Positions 8,318-16,265 of a stretch of DNA of 64,000 bases are shown here, piece after piece. Under the pieces are notes generated by a model that was not told the DNA's origin, searched no databases, and was given only the letters and a program-made list of their open reading frames with translations. The stretch spans positions 372,001 through 436,000 of the forward strand of contig NZ_SOEO01000003.1 of NCBI RefSeq assembly GCF_004365655.1. The letters are read 5' to 3'. Both the position numbers and the translations under genes were made by a program. This stretch comes from Epilithonimonas xixisoli (GTDB lineage: Bacteria > Bacteroidota > Bacteroidia > Flavobacteriales > Weeksellaceae). Within the stretch, counting starts at the first letter, position 1, and each line of letters starts with the position of its first letter.

Positions 8318-9280
8318 TTAAGCTTTATCAAGAATATCTTTGATGATTTGCTTGGCGTGGATTCTGGAGTTTTCTATGAACCAAAGATGCGTGTCTTTTC
8401 CGCCGCAAACCACGCCTGCGAGATAGATTCCTTGTAGATTGCTTTCCATTGTTTCTTTGTTGTAGTGCGGATTCAGACATTCGCCTTTCAGATTGATTCC
8501 AATGTTTTTTAGGAATTCGAAATCGGGAAGATAGCCGGTCATTGCGAGAACAAAATCATTTTCTATTTCGTGGATTTCCTTCTTTTTGGTTTTGAAAACG
8601 ACAGATTGCTCTTTCACTTCCAAAAGCTCTGCTCCGAAAAAAGCTTTGATGCTGCCTTCTTTGATTCGATTTTCGATGTCGGGTTTTACCCAATATTTTA
8701 CACTTTTAGAAATCTCATTGCTTCGGATAATCATGGTTACATTTCCGCCTTTTCTGTAGATTTCCAGAGCTGCATCTACGGAAGAATTGCTGGAGCCAAT
8801 AACCACAACGTTTTGAAAAGCATACGGATAAGGCTCTGTGTAATAATGTTTTACTTTTGGCAAATCTTCGCCCGGAATTTCCATCAGATTGGGAATGTCA
8901 TAGAAACCTGTTGCAACGATGACATTCTTAGCAAAATAAATTTGCTTGCTAGTTTCCACTTGGAAGAAACTAGATTTCTGGATATTAATGACTTTTTCAT
9001 AGGGACGAATGTTGATTTCTTTTTGTCTCGCAATCCCCTGGTAATATTCCAACGCATCTTGCCTGCCCGGTTTTGGTTTTGTGGTGATGAAGGGGATTTC
9101 GCCAATTTCCAAACGGTCTGCAGTGGAAAAAAAAGTCATATATAAAGGATAGTTGTACAGGCTGTTTGCCACCGTTCCTTTTTCGATCACGATGTAATTT
9201 AAGTTGTTTTTCTTAGCTTCCAAAGCGCAGGCTAAGCCAATGGGACCGCCACCGATAATGAGAACGTCATATAATTCCAT
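8318..9280 (-). CDS. ypdA: YpdA-type FAD-dependent disulfide reductase (putative bacillithiol disulfide reductase)
   Basis: 320 aa flavoprotein. N-terminal dinucleotide-binding GGGPIGLAC (residues 10-18), YpdA-typical FFSTADRLEIGEIPF, second Rossmann motif VIGSSNSSVDAALE near residue 157, and C-terminal GVVCGGKDTHLWFIENSR. In Firmicutes YpdA recycles oxidised bacillithiol with NADPH; several Bacteroidota make bacillithiol, but no bacillithiol synthesis gene is in this window. A minus-strand TAATTTTG box sits only four bases from the ATG. Divergent from the lipoprotein gene at 9348. Confidence 0.85.
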   Translation of the reverse strand: MELYDVLIIGGGPIGLACALEAKKNNLNYIVIEKGTVANSLYNYPLYMTFFSTADRLEIGEIPFITTKPKPGRQDALEYYQGIARQKEINIRPYEKVINIQKSSFFQVETSKQIYFAKNVIVATGFYDIPNLMEIPGEDLPKVKHYYTEPYPYAFQNVVVIGSSNSSVDAALEIYRKGGNVTMIIRSNEISKSVKYWVKPDIENRIKEGSIKAFFGAELLEVKEQSVVFKTKKKEIHEIENDFVLAMTGYLPDFEFLKNIGINLKGECLNPHYNKETMESNLQGIYLAGVVCGGKDTHLWFIENSRIHAKQIIKDILDKA

Positions 9281-9308
9281 CTTTCAAAATTACAAAGATT
9301 TTGGATTG

Positions 9309-9316
9309 TAAATTTG
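9309..9316 (+). promoter_or_regulatory. Predicted -7 box for the 9348 lipoprotein gene
   Basis: TAAATTTG matches TAnnTTTG and lies 31 bp upstream of the ATG. Confidence 0.5.
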
Positions 9317-9347
9317 TTTATTCTAATTTATTTTCTTAAAATTAAAG

Positions 9348-9962
9348 ATGAAAAATTGGTTATTAATAGGCATATTATTTTTGATGAGTTGCACAAAATC
9401 TGATGAGAAACAAAACCATTCAGATCCACAATTATCTAAGAAAGTTGACACTAATCAAGAGCTTTCGGAAGATCAAATTGTGACCAAGCTCAATAAAGAA
9501 ATTTTGGAGATTCTTAAAAAAGAAGATTACGCAAATTTGTCCACTTACATTCATTTGGATGAAGGTTTGCGGTTTTCTATGTACAGTTTTGTTTCGGACG
9601 AGGACAAAACGTTTTCCAAATTAGATTTTGATAAATATATTAATTCTGACATCCGCTTTACCTTTGGTGAGAAGGATGGTTTGGCTGAAAAATATTCGGT
9701 TTCGTTGAAGGATTATTTTAAAAATTGGGTTTTCAAAAAAGACTTTTCAAAAGCTAAATTTAATATACAAAACTTCGAAGGACGAGGCAATACGATTAAT
9801 AATATCAAAGAAAAATATCCGAGTTCCGTGGTGGTAGAAAACTACATCAAAGGAACTGCGGAATATTCTTATATGGACTGGAACAGTCTGATTTTGATTT
9901 TCGAAAAGATAGAAGATCAATATTATCTCGTTGGAATTGCAAATAATCAATGGACTATTTAA
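9348..9962 (+). CDS. Hypothetical lipoprotein
   Basis: 204 aa. Lipobox LFLMSC with Cys15 after a short hydrophobic signal, so probably anchored in a membrane facing the periplasm. The mature part is charged and rich in Lys, Asp and Glu, with no recognised domain; the C-terminal half (TAEYSYMDWNSLILIFEKIEDQYYLVGIANNQWTI) looks like a small beta-rich fold of the kind seen in uncharacterised Bacteroidota lipoproteins. The stop is two bases from the end of the convergent lipocalin gene. Confidence 0.75.
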   Translation: MKNWLLIGILFLMSCTKSDEKQNHSDPQLSKKVDTNQELSEDQIVTKLNKEILEILKKEDYANLSTYIHLDEGLRFSMYSFVSDEDKTFSKLDFDKYINSDIRFTFGEKDGLAEKYSVSLKDYFKNWVFKKDFSKAKFNIQNFEGRGNTINNIKEKYPSSVVVENYIKGTAEYSYMDWNSLILIFEKIEDQYYLVGIANNQWTI

Positions 9963-9964
9963 AC

Positions 9965-10501
9965 TTATTGCTCTACCCAAATTAAGGTTGATGTGTCGTA
10001 ACCAACGGATTTTGCTTTCTCCAGAAATCGGGATTTGATGTCATCCAGGATGGTTTTTTCGCGGGAAAGAATCCAGAGATATTCTAGATTTTTGCCGGCG
10101 ACTAGGGCGTATTTATAATTCTCATCCAAATCGATAACATTGTAACCAGACCAAAATGGTTTGAAAAAAGACACTTTCAATCGGGCTTCGTTTTCTTCGT
10201 TCACAAATTTTGCTTCGCCCACACTTTGTTTCCATTCTTTTTCTACGTAGTCGTAACCTTTGTTATCGACTTTGATTGTGCCATCTGCATTTTTGGAATA
10301 GGTGGCTGTCACTTGGTTCATGTTTTTTTCAAAACGGTAATCAAATCTTGCAATCTCATACCATTTTCCCAAGTATTTTTCCGGTTCAAAATTCTGAACG
10401 GCACTGGCTTTTTCCGGAATGCCTGCAGAGCAGTTTTGTAAAAGGACAAGACCTAAAATTCCCAACGATACGGGAATTGCTATTTTGATGAATTTTCTCA
10501 T
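9965..10501 (-). CDS. blc: Lipocalin family lipoprotein (Blc-like)
   Basis: 178 aa. Hydrophobic N-terminus with lipobox-like LLQNC (Cys24), then a bacterial lipocalin: NFEPEKYLGKWYEIARFDYRFEKN carries the conserved GxW motif, and KYALVAGKNLEYLWILSRE is the second conserved region. Blc-type lipocalins are outer-membrane lipoproteins that bind fatty acids or lysophospholipids. No partner genes; convergent with the 9348 lipoprotein gene. Confidence 0.92.
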   Translation of the reverse strand: MRKFIKIAIPVSLGILGLVLLQNCSAGIPEKASAVQNFEPEKYLGKWYEIARFDYRFEKNMNQVTATYSKNADGTIKVDNKGYDYVEKEWKQSVGEAKFVNEENEARLKVSFFKPFWSGYNVIDLDENYKYALVAGKNLEYLWILSREKTILDDIKSRFLEKAKSVGYDTSTLIWVEQ

Positions 10502-10626
10502 TTTATCTTATTTTCTGGGTTAATTCAAAAATAATTCCATCATCTCTTAAGAATGGTTTAAAATTTAAAAAACTGATATAATAATTTGATTATTTTTACC
10601 AAAATAAAAGTTGAAATGCAAAATCA

Positions 10627-12057
10627 ATGAAACTAAAATTATTTTCTATCCTTTCTCTTGTATTGTTCAACGAAGCTTTTGCTCAGTCTGAAAGGTTTTA
10701 TGCCACCACAGATGCCAAAAGTGCCATTGCACTGAAAGAGAAATTTCCAGATGAAATTCAGATTATCAATACCAATAATCAACACGCTGCTGTCCATTTA
10801 TCCGAAAAAGCAGCGGAATATCTGCATCATAATGTCATTACGCACGGCCCTGGATATGTTTATAAATCCTCTCCGGAGGAAGCGCTTTCTGCGATAAAAG
10901 TTGCGAAAAAATCCAATAGAATTTTAGATTTTACGATCTCTCAAGATGCACTTGTAAATCAGGCGATTGGATTGGTAAACGCAGAGAATATCAAAAGCCA
11001 CATTTTGGTGATGGAAGCTTACGGAACCCGCAGACATACCACCCAACAGGCCAAGACTTCTGTACAAGATCTGAAAACAAAATGGGAAGGTTTGATTGCT
11101 ACTTCGGGAAGAACGGATGTTTCTGTGAGAATTGTAAATCACGTGGGAACGCCTATGCCTTCTTTGATTTTCACAATTAATGGAAACGTTTCTCCAAGTG
11201 AATATATCATTGTTGGCGGGCATATGGATACGATTTCCAACGCCGCTTTAGCGCCGGGTGCGGACGATGATGCTTCTGGAATTGCAACCATCACAGAGAT
11301 GATGCGCGTGCTTTTGGATATGAACTACAAACCTGCAAAAACGGTTGAGTTTATGGCATATGCAGCCGAAGAAATTGGCTTGGTTGGATCTTCGGAAATA
11401 GCTCAGGATTACGCTTCCGAGGGTAAAAATGTATTGTCATATGTTCAATTTGATATGACAAATTATAAGGGTTCCAGCAGAGATGTTTATGTATCTACAG
11501 ATGCTTATAATAGCAATGATCTCAATTTGTTTTTGATAGAATTGATGGAGCATTACAACAAAACGGGTGCTCACGCCTTCACATATGGAAGTACAATTTG
11601 TAATTATGGATGTTCCGATCACTTCAGTTGGGCGCAAAATGGTTTCGACGCAGCATTTCCTTTTGAAGCTTCTTTCTCGCAATCCAATCCTTATATTCAC
11701 AGTGCAAACGACACTTTATCACGTAGTAACAATACAGCTACGCACGCTGCAAAGTTTGCAAAGTTGGGCTTAGAATTTATTATTGAAACTGCGAAAGGTT
11801 CAGCTCTATCGATTTCCGAAACTGATAAAAGTTTGGTAGAAATTTATGTTAAAGATAAATCACTTAACTACAGATTCGGAAAAGATTCTGTGGAGAGTTT
11901 AGCGATTATTGATACCAGCGGAAGACAATTGATAGAATCGAAAAACCTTTTATCCATCGGGAAAGTTGATCTTAATAAATTGAACAAAGGTTTTTACTTA
12001 GCCGTTTTCAAAACAAAATCTGGAAAAGTCATTACTAAGAAATTTATTTTGGATTGA
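10627..12057 (+). CDS. Secreted M28 family aminopeptidase with T9SS sorting domain
   Basis: 476 aa. Signal peptide to about residue 20 (NEAFAQ), a propeptide-like region, then a zinc peptidase domain: GGHMDT (His199), GADDDASG (Asp near 214), AAEEIG (Glu248-Glu249), FDMTNY (Asp276) and the late zinc His in NPYIHSAND. This is the pattern of bacterial leucyl aminopeptidases such as that of Vibrio proteolyticus. The last 75 residues form a type A sorting domain (LNKGFYLAVFKTKSGKVITK), so it is probably exported by T9SS. Terminator at 12095-12139. Confidence 0.93.
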   Translation: MKLKLFSILSLVLFNEAFAQSERFYATTDAKSAIALKEKFPDEIQIINTNNQHAAVHLSEKAAEYLHHNVITHGPGYVYKSSPEEALSAIKVAKKSNRILDFTISQDALVNQAIGLVNAENIKSHILVMEAYGTRRHTTQQAKTSVQDLKTKWEGLIATSGRTDVSVRIVNHVGTPMPSLIFTINGNVSPSEYIIVGGHMDTISNAALAPGADDDASGIATITEMMRVLLDMNYKPAKTVEFMAYAAEEIGLVGSSEIAQDYASEGKNVLSYVQFDMTNYKGSSRDVYVSTDAYNSNDLNLFLIELMEHYNKTGAHAFTYGSTICNYGCSDHFSWAQNGFDAAFPFEASFSQSNPYIHSANDTLSRSNNTATHAAKFAKLGLEFIIETAKGSALSISETDKSLVEIYVKDKSLNYRFGKDSVESLAIIDTSGRQLIESKNLLSIGKVDLNKLNKGFYLAVFKTKSGKVITKKFILD

Positions 12058-12094
12058 TAATTTAAAACCACACAACAACAAGATTTTAAGAATA

Positions 12095-12139
12095 AAAAAA
12101 GAGCAAGTAGATTTGGATTTCTATTTGCTCTTTTATTTT
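12095..12139 (+). terminator. Intrinsic terminator of the M28 peptidase gene
   Basis: Stem AAAAGAGCAAGTAG/CTATTTGCTCTTTT with one G-U pair, followed by a T-rich run; A-rich on the other side, so it may act on both strands. Confidence 0.8.
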
Positions 12140-12176
12140 TACTGAAACAAAACGTTGTTTCTAATATTTGATTAAA

Positions 12177-12509
12177 TTAAGATTCAGGCGCCAACTCTAC
12201 GATGAGACCTTCTAATTCCATAGTTACAGGAATCTGACAGCCCAGTCGGCTGTTTGGTTTTACATTGTAAGCTTCATCCAGCATTGCTTCTTCATCGGGC
12301 AACATTTCTGGAAGCGGCACATTTTCGCTCAAAACATAGCATTGGCAAGAGGCGCACATTGCCATTCCGCCGCAGATTCCGATGGTTCCTTCCTCCGCTA
12401 ATTCGTAGGCACGTACGATTTCCATAAGGCTCATCGCCATATCTGTTGGAGCCGGAATAGAATGAGAAACCCCGTTTCTGTCTATGATTGTAATATTAAC
12501 GTCTGACAT
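12177..12509 (-). CDS. 2Fe-2S ferredoxin, adrenodoxin type
   Basis: 110 aa, typical length. Cluster ligands Cys46, Cys52, Cys55 and Cys91 follow CX5CX2C...C; Cys57 is extra. Adrenodoxin/Fdx-type ferredoxins carry electrons for iron-sulfur assembly or monooxygenases. Directly downstream of a ferredoxin-NADP reductase gene on the same strand (103-bp gap), which is a plausible electron donor. A perfect minus-strand TATATTTG box ends only four bases from the ATG, so the transcript may lack a leader. Confidence 0.92.
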   Translation of the reverse strand: MSDVNITIIDRNGVSHSIPAPTDMAMSLMEIVRAYELAEEGTIGICGGMAMCASCQCYVLSENVPLPEMLPDEEAMLDEAYNVKPNSRLGCQIPVTMELEGLIVELAPES

Positions 12510-12513
12510 ATTG

Positions 12514-12521
12514 CAAATATA
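12514..12521 (-). promoter_or_regulatory. Predicted -7 box for the ferredoxin gene
   Basis: Minus-strand TATATTTG. Normal spacing would put the transcription start at or beside the ATG at 12509. Confidence 0.55.
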
Positions 12522-12612
12522 AGAGAATAGATTTTTAGAAGATAGAAAATAAACTAAAAATTGTATTTGAAAAATTTATTGTCTATCATCTTTTCGTCCA
12601 TTATCTCTTTGT

Positions 12613-13665
12613 TTAATCAATCGCTTTTACAACCGCTTTTTCTGCTTCTTTTCTGGTTCCGTCGAAACCGTCAACGCCGCTAACTGTGGTGTATTTCAAA
12701 ACAAATTTTTTCCCCGGATTCAGTCTGTTGTAAACACTTTGAACCATCAATGTTGCTTCGTGGAAACCACAAAGAATCAATTTTAATTTTCCAGGATAAG
12801 TATTAATATCGCCAATTGCGTAGATGCCTTCGATGTTTGTTTGATAATCCAAAGCATTGTTTACTTTGATGGCATTTTTCTCGATTTCCAATCCCCAATC
12901 GGACAAAGGTCCTAATTTCGGCGTCAATCCGAACAATGGAATCAAATAATCGGTTTCGATGATGGATTTTTCGCCATTTTTCTCGATTTCGATAGCGGAC
13001 AAAGTTTCTTCGCCAATTAAGCCTGTCACTTCTGCAGGTGTGATGAGGTTGATTTTTCCTTGATGTTTCAATTCTGTTACTTTTTCTACAGAATCCAAAG
13101 CGCCTCGGAACTCATTACGTCTGTGAATCAAAGTGACTGAAGACGCTACGTCTGCCAAGAAAACCGACCAGTCCAATGCAGAATCTCCACCGCCCGCGAT
13201 TACGATTTTCTTATCGCGGAACATTTCTGGTTCTCTTACAAAGTATTCTACGCCTTTTTCCTCAAACTTATCGATGTTTGCCAATTCTGGTTTTCTTGGG
13301 TCAAAACTTCCCAGTCCACCAGCGATGGCAATGGCTTTCCCTTTTACTTGGATGCCACGGCTTGTGGTGACGATGAAATCACCTTCTTCCGTTTTTTCAT
13401 AGCTCACTGCTTTTTGGGCTAATGAAAATTGAGGTTCAAACTGTTTGATTTGTTCCATCAGGTTATCTACCAAAACACCTGCATCAACACTTGGAAATCC
13501 AGGAATGTCGAAGATTGGTTTTTTAGGATAAAGTTCTGTCAATTGCCCACCAGGCTGCGGAAGTGCATCAATCAAATGACATCTCAACTTCAACAATCCT
13601 GCTTCAAAAACTGTGAAAAGTCCCGTAGGACCTGCACCTATTATAATGATATCTGTTTCAAACAT
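12613..13665 (-). CDS. Ferredoxin-NADP(+) reductase, thioredoxin-reductase-like
   Basis: 350 aa. FAD-binding GAGPTGLFTVFEAG at residues 11-24, FAD-contacting LPQPGGQLTELYP, NADPH-binding VIAGGGDSALDW near 154, and C-terminal YAIGDINTYPGKLKLI. The length and the absence of a redox CxxC between the NADPH motifs fit type 2 ferredoxin-NADP reductases (YumC type) rather than thioredoxin reductase. Probably supplies electrons to the ferredoxin encoded next. A TAAATTTG box lies at 13687-13694. Confidence 0.9.
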   Translation of the reverse strand: MFETDIIIIGAGPTGLFTVFEAGLLKLRCHLIDALPQPGGQLTELYPKKPIFDIPGFPSVDAGVLVDNLMEQIKQFEPQFSLAQKAVSYEKTEEGDFIVTTSRGIQVKGKAIAIAGGLGSFDPRKPELANIDKFEEKGVEYFVREPEMFRDKKIVIAGGGDSALDWSVFLADVASSVTLIHRRNEFRGALDSVEKVTELKHQGKINLITPAEVTGLIGEETLSAIEIEKNGEKSIIETDYLIPLFGLTPKLGPLSDWGLEIEKNAIKVNNALDYQTNIEGIYAIGDINTYPGKLKLILCGFHEATLMVQSVYNRLNPGKKFVLKYTTVSGVDGFDGTRKEAEKAVVKAID

Positions 13666-13686
13666 TTATATAAAATTTTGGAATAG

Positions 13687-13694
13687 CAAATTTA
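13687..13694 (-). promoter_or_regulatory. Predicted -7 box for the ferredoxin reductase gene
   Basis: Minus-strand TAAATTTG, 21 bp upstream of the ATG. Confidence 0.55.
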
Positions 13695-13803
13695 ATAATA
13701 AATATAACTTTAGAATGATTCTAAAATATGATATTAATTGGATTAATAAATAAATCTGATCAAATCTTTTGTATGTCCCAAGAATAGGGATTTTGAGTAG
13801 AAA

Positions 13804-13829
13804 AAAAGTGATTCCGAAGAATCACTTTT
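13804..13829 (-). terminator. Terminator-like hairpin with UUCG tetraloop
   Basis: Perfect 11-bp stem AAAAGTGATTC/GAATCACTTTT. On the minus strand the loop is TTCG closed by C-G and the stem is followed by more T. It lies 135 bp beyond the RsmB-type gene, with a second hairpin in between. Confidence 0.7.
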
Positions 13830-13926
13830 ACTATGTTTAAAATCATATTCAGATAAAATCTTACCAAATGATAAGACATTATTATACGTTTTGTTTTAGA
13901 TTTGCCCTTTCATCATTTGTGTTTTT

Positions 13927-13961
13927 AAATCCTGATCAGTTGTTATGACTGTTCAGGATTT
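13927..13961 (-). terminator. Hairpin directly after the RsmB-type gene
   Basis: Nine-base arms AAATCCTGA/TCAGGATTT. It has eight T on the plus strand and a shorter T-run on the minus strand. It is probably the first terminator of the minus-strand methyltransferase gene, though the polarity of the T-run is better for the plus strand. Confidence 0.6.
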
Positions 13962-13964
13962 TTT

Positions 13965-15170
13965 TTATGCATTACGCTTAATAAGCGCCATATAAAACCC
14001 GTCATAGCCTTCGCTTGGCATTATTTTTTGATCTTTTACAAGCGTGAAATCCGGATTGTTGCTAAGGAACAATTTGACTTGTTCGTTGTTTTCCGAAGGC
14101 AAAATTGAACACGTTGCGTAGATCATCTGTCCACCTTTTTTTAGAATTTTGGAATAGTCTTGCAGGATTTGCTGTTGCTCGCCTTTGATTCTATCGATAA
14201 AAGCCTGATCTATTTTCCACTTGGAATCTGGATTTCTTTTCAAAACACCAAGACCCGAACACGGCGCATCTATTAATAATCTATCTGCTTTCTCGTGAAG
14301 TCTTTTGATGACTTTGTTGTCAGAAATCAATCTGGTTTCAATGTTGTGAGCGCCAGCTCTTTTGGCACGTCTTTTCAGTTCTGTAAGTTTCCATTCGTAA
14401 ATATCCAGTGCGATGATTTGACCTTTGTTTTTCATCAAAGCGGCCAAATGCAAAGTTTTTCCACCAGCTCCAGCGCACGCATCTACAACACGCATTCCTT
14501 CTTGCACGTCTAGTAATTCTCCGATTTTTTGAGAACTCGCATCCTGAACTTCGAAAAATCCGTCTTTGAAAGCTGAGGTCAAGAACACGTTTTTCTTTTC
14601 TGCCAATTGGATGGCATCAGGATAATTTTTGATGGTGAATGCCTCAACATTTTCATCATTTAAGTCAGCGATCAATTCTCTTGGCGTCGTTTTCAAAGTG
14701 TTGGCACGCAGGACTGTTGGCGCTTGCTCATTGAGAGCTAGCATTTCTCTTTCCCAGCTTTTGCCCAATTCTTTTTCCAAAGTTTCTGACAACCAATCCG
14801 GAATCGAATGTTCGATAGCTTTTGTAGGAACGGTTCCTTTTTTAAGTTTTGTAAGAATGTCAGCGACTTTGATGCCGTCGAATTCTTCAAATTTTTTGTA
14901 GTGCGTTTTGCTCCAAAGCAAGTACGCAATAATCATTTTGTAAACATTCGTAGGTTTTACGCTTTCTCCCATATAGTATTCCAAGCGTTTTTTCCAACGG
15001 ATGATGTTGTAAAAAATCTCGGAAACCACGCGTCGGTCTTCGCTTCCCCATTTTCTATGGGCTTTCAGGAGTCTTTCTATGACTTTGTCGGCGTATTTTC
15101 GGTCTTCGAAAAACGTTTCTTGAAGACAATCGTGAATTCCGATTAAAAGATTGCGGTGTATAAGTTCCAT
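13965..15170 (-). CDS. RsmB/NOP family RNA (cytosine-C5)-methyltransferase
   Basis: 401 aa. N-terminal NusB-like helical domain (residues 1 to about 130), then a SAM-dependent methyltransferase: VVDACAGAGGKTLHLAALM (motif I), LLIDAPCSGLGVLKRNPD (motif IV with catalytic-cycle Cys) and YATCSILPSENN (motif VI Cys). Two conserved cysteines in these contexts define the RNA m5C methyltransferases; RsmB modifies 16S rRNA C967. The exact target base cannot be read from the sequence. Confidence 0.9.
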   Translation of the reverse strand: MELIHRNLLIGIHDCLQETFFEDRKYADKVIERLLKAHRKWGSEDRRVVSEIFYNIIRWKKRLEYYMGESVKPTNVYKMIIAYLLWSKTHYKKFEEFDGIKVADILTKLKKGTVPTKAIEHSIPDWLSETLEKELGKSWEREMLALNEQAPTVLRANTLKTTPRELIADLNDENVEAFTIKNYPDAIQLAEKKNVFLTSAFKDGFFEVQDASSQKIGELLDVQEGMRVVDACAGAGGKTLHLAALMKNKGQIIALDIYEWKLTELKRRAKRAGAHNIETRLISDNKVIKRLHEKADRLLIDAPCSGLGVLKRNPDSKWKIDQAFIDRIKGEQQQILQDYSKILKKGGQMIYATCSILPSENNEQVKLFLSNNPDFTLVKDQKIMPSEGYDGFYMALIKRNA

Positions 15171-15195
15171 TAATTATGATAAAGTTTATTATTAA

Positions 15196-15984
15196 TTATT
15201 CTGATAGGCTCATTTTGACATTAGCCCAGTTTTCGCCTGTTTTTATTCTATAAATCTGCATATCAGATACGCCAAATCTCTTGGCTAATCTGGACATTGG
15301 TTCGCCTTTTTCCAATTTTCGTTTGATAAGAACCACTTCGTTCCGTGTGAGTTTTGCAACAATGTTGGGATCTCTTTTGGGTCTGTTGATTGTGTGTCGT
15401 ATGTAATTGGGACTCTTTTGACTTCTTTCTATGACCTCTTGTTGGGTTGCCCAACTAAGATTTTCTACACGGTTGTCCGTTTTGTTGTAGTTTTTGTGGA
15501 TAACAAATTTTTTGTTTTTGGGATCATCATTGGGAATGAACAATTCTGCAACTGCTTTGTGTACCAAAAGATGAATGTGAATAGCTCTTGTCTTCTTTTC
15601 TTCCTTACGTTGTTTGGACAGTTGGTTTAAGTTCTTTGTTATTGTTTTTTCAATCTTGGTAATTTCCTTTCGGATTTTGATAAGATCTTTTTTTGGAGTG
15701 CTTTTGCGTCTCGCTATTTTTTTGAGGTTTCTGTTTTCCTCACGTAATAGTTTGATTTTATCTTCTTGTAGTTCAAAAATTGACTGATTTTCTTCGCTTA
15801 TCGGTTTGTATTGGGTAAAACTGATAATGGGATAGCCGTCTCTCAGACTGCCATTGATGATATTGCCATCCGGATTGCTTTTGGTACAAGATTTTACTTC
15901 GCCAAAAGTGGAAAATAGCAGTTGATAATCATCATCAAAACCTTTTCCGAATTTGTAAACTTTCCAATCTTCAAGAGTCCTCAT
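15196..15984 (-). CDS. NUMOD4/HNH endonuclease-like protein with coiled coil and C-terminal HTH
   Basis: 262 aa. N-terminal NUMOD4-like start (EDWKVYKFGKGFDDDYQLLFSTFGEVKS), a lysine- and glutamate-rich region predicted as coiled coil (about 70-135), an HNH-like segment (LVHKAVAELFIPN...KFVIHKNYNKTDNRVENLSW) and a C-terminal helix-turn-helix (MSRLAKRFGVSDMQIYRIKTG). This is the layout of free-standing homing-type endonucleases of phages and bacteria, except for the inserted coiled coil. No intron, intein or phage gene surrounds it. Function unproven; a DNA-binding nicking or regulatory role is possible. Confidence 0.75.
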   Translation of the reverse strand: MRTLEDWKVYKFGKGFDDDYQLLFSTFGEVKSCTKSNPDGNIINGSLRDGYPIISFTQYKPISEENQSIFELQEDKIKLLREENRNLKKIARRKSTPKKDLIKIRKEITKIEKTITKNLNQLSKQRKEEKKTRAIHIHLLVHKAVAELFIPNDDPKNKKFVIHKNYNKTDNRVENLSWATQQEVIERSQKSPNYIRHTINRPKRDPNIVAKLTRNEVVLIKRKLEKGEPMSRLAKRFGVSDMQIYRIKTGENWANVKMSLSE

Positions 15985-16190
15985 TTTTTTTATGCAGTTT
16001 TAATTAGGGATAAAAGAATGTTGATTCTGTTTTTTATTGAGTAGTTGTTAGATTTTTTTTGGTCATAAGTATTTGCAAAGTTACTGATTTTAAAATTAAT
16101 TGTTCCCGAGATTTCTTGTCATGAGAATAGTGGTTCATTTTGATGCTCATATTAATTTAGCATTAATTTTATCAAATATGTTAAATATCA

Positions 16191-16215
16191 TTGTTTAACA
16201 ATTTTGTCAAAACAA
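16191..16215. promoter_or_regulatory. Candidate TetR operator, upstream copy
   Basis: 25-bp imperfect inverted repeat with outer arms TTGTTTAAC and GTCAAAACAA. It overlaps the -33 box (TTTG at 16203-16206). It is identical at 22 of 25 positions to a second copy exactly 50 bp downstream. Confidence 0.7.
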
Positions 16216-16233
16216 AAGTTTGATTTAAATTTG
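16203..16233 (+). promoter_or_regulatory. Bacteroidota promoter of the efflux operon
   Basis: TTTG (16203-16206), 19-bp spacer, TAAATTTG (16226-16233): an exact match to the TTTG-N19-TAnnTTTG consensus. Transcription should start near 16240, leaving a leader of about 14 nt. Confidence 0.8.
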
Positions 16234-16240
16234 CACAAAA

Positions 16241-16265
16241 TTGTTTAACAAAAATGTCAAAACAA
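16241..16265. promoter_or_regulatory. Candidate TetR operator, downstream copy over the start codon
   Basis: Second copy of the 25-bp element. It contains the predicted transcription start region and the tetR ATG (16254-16256), so the first codons of the gene are part of the repeat. Confidence 0.7.

Noticed and set aside
13880-13964. Small RNA on the plus strand driven by TACGTTTTG near 13885.
   Set aside because: The box is an imperfect match and no -33 element is present at the right distance; evidence is too thin for a feature.
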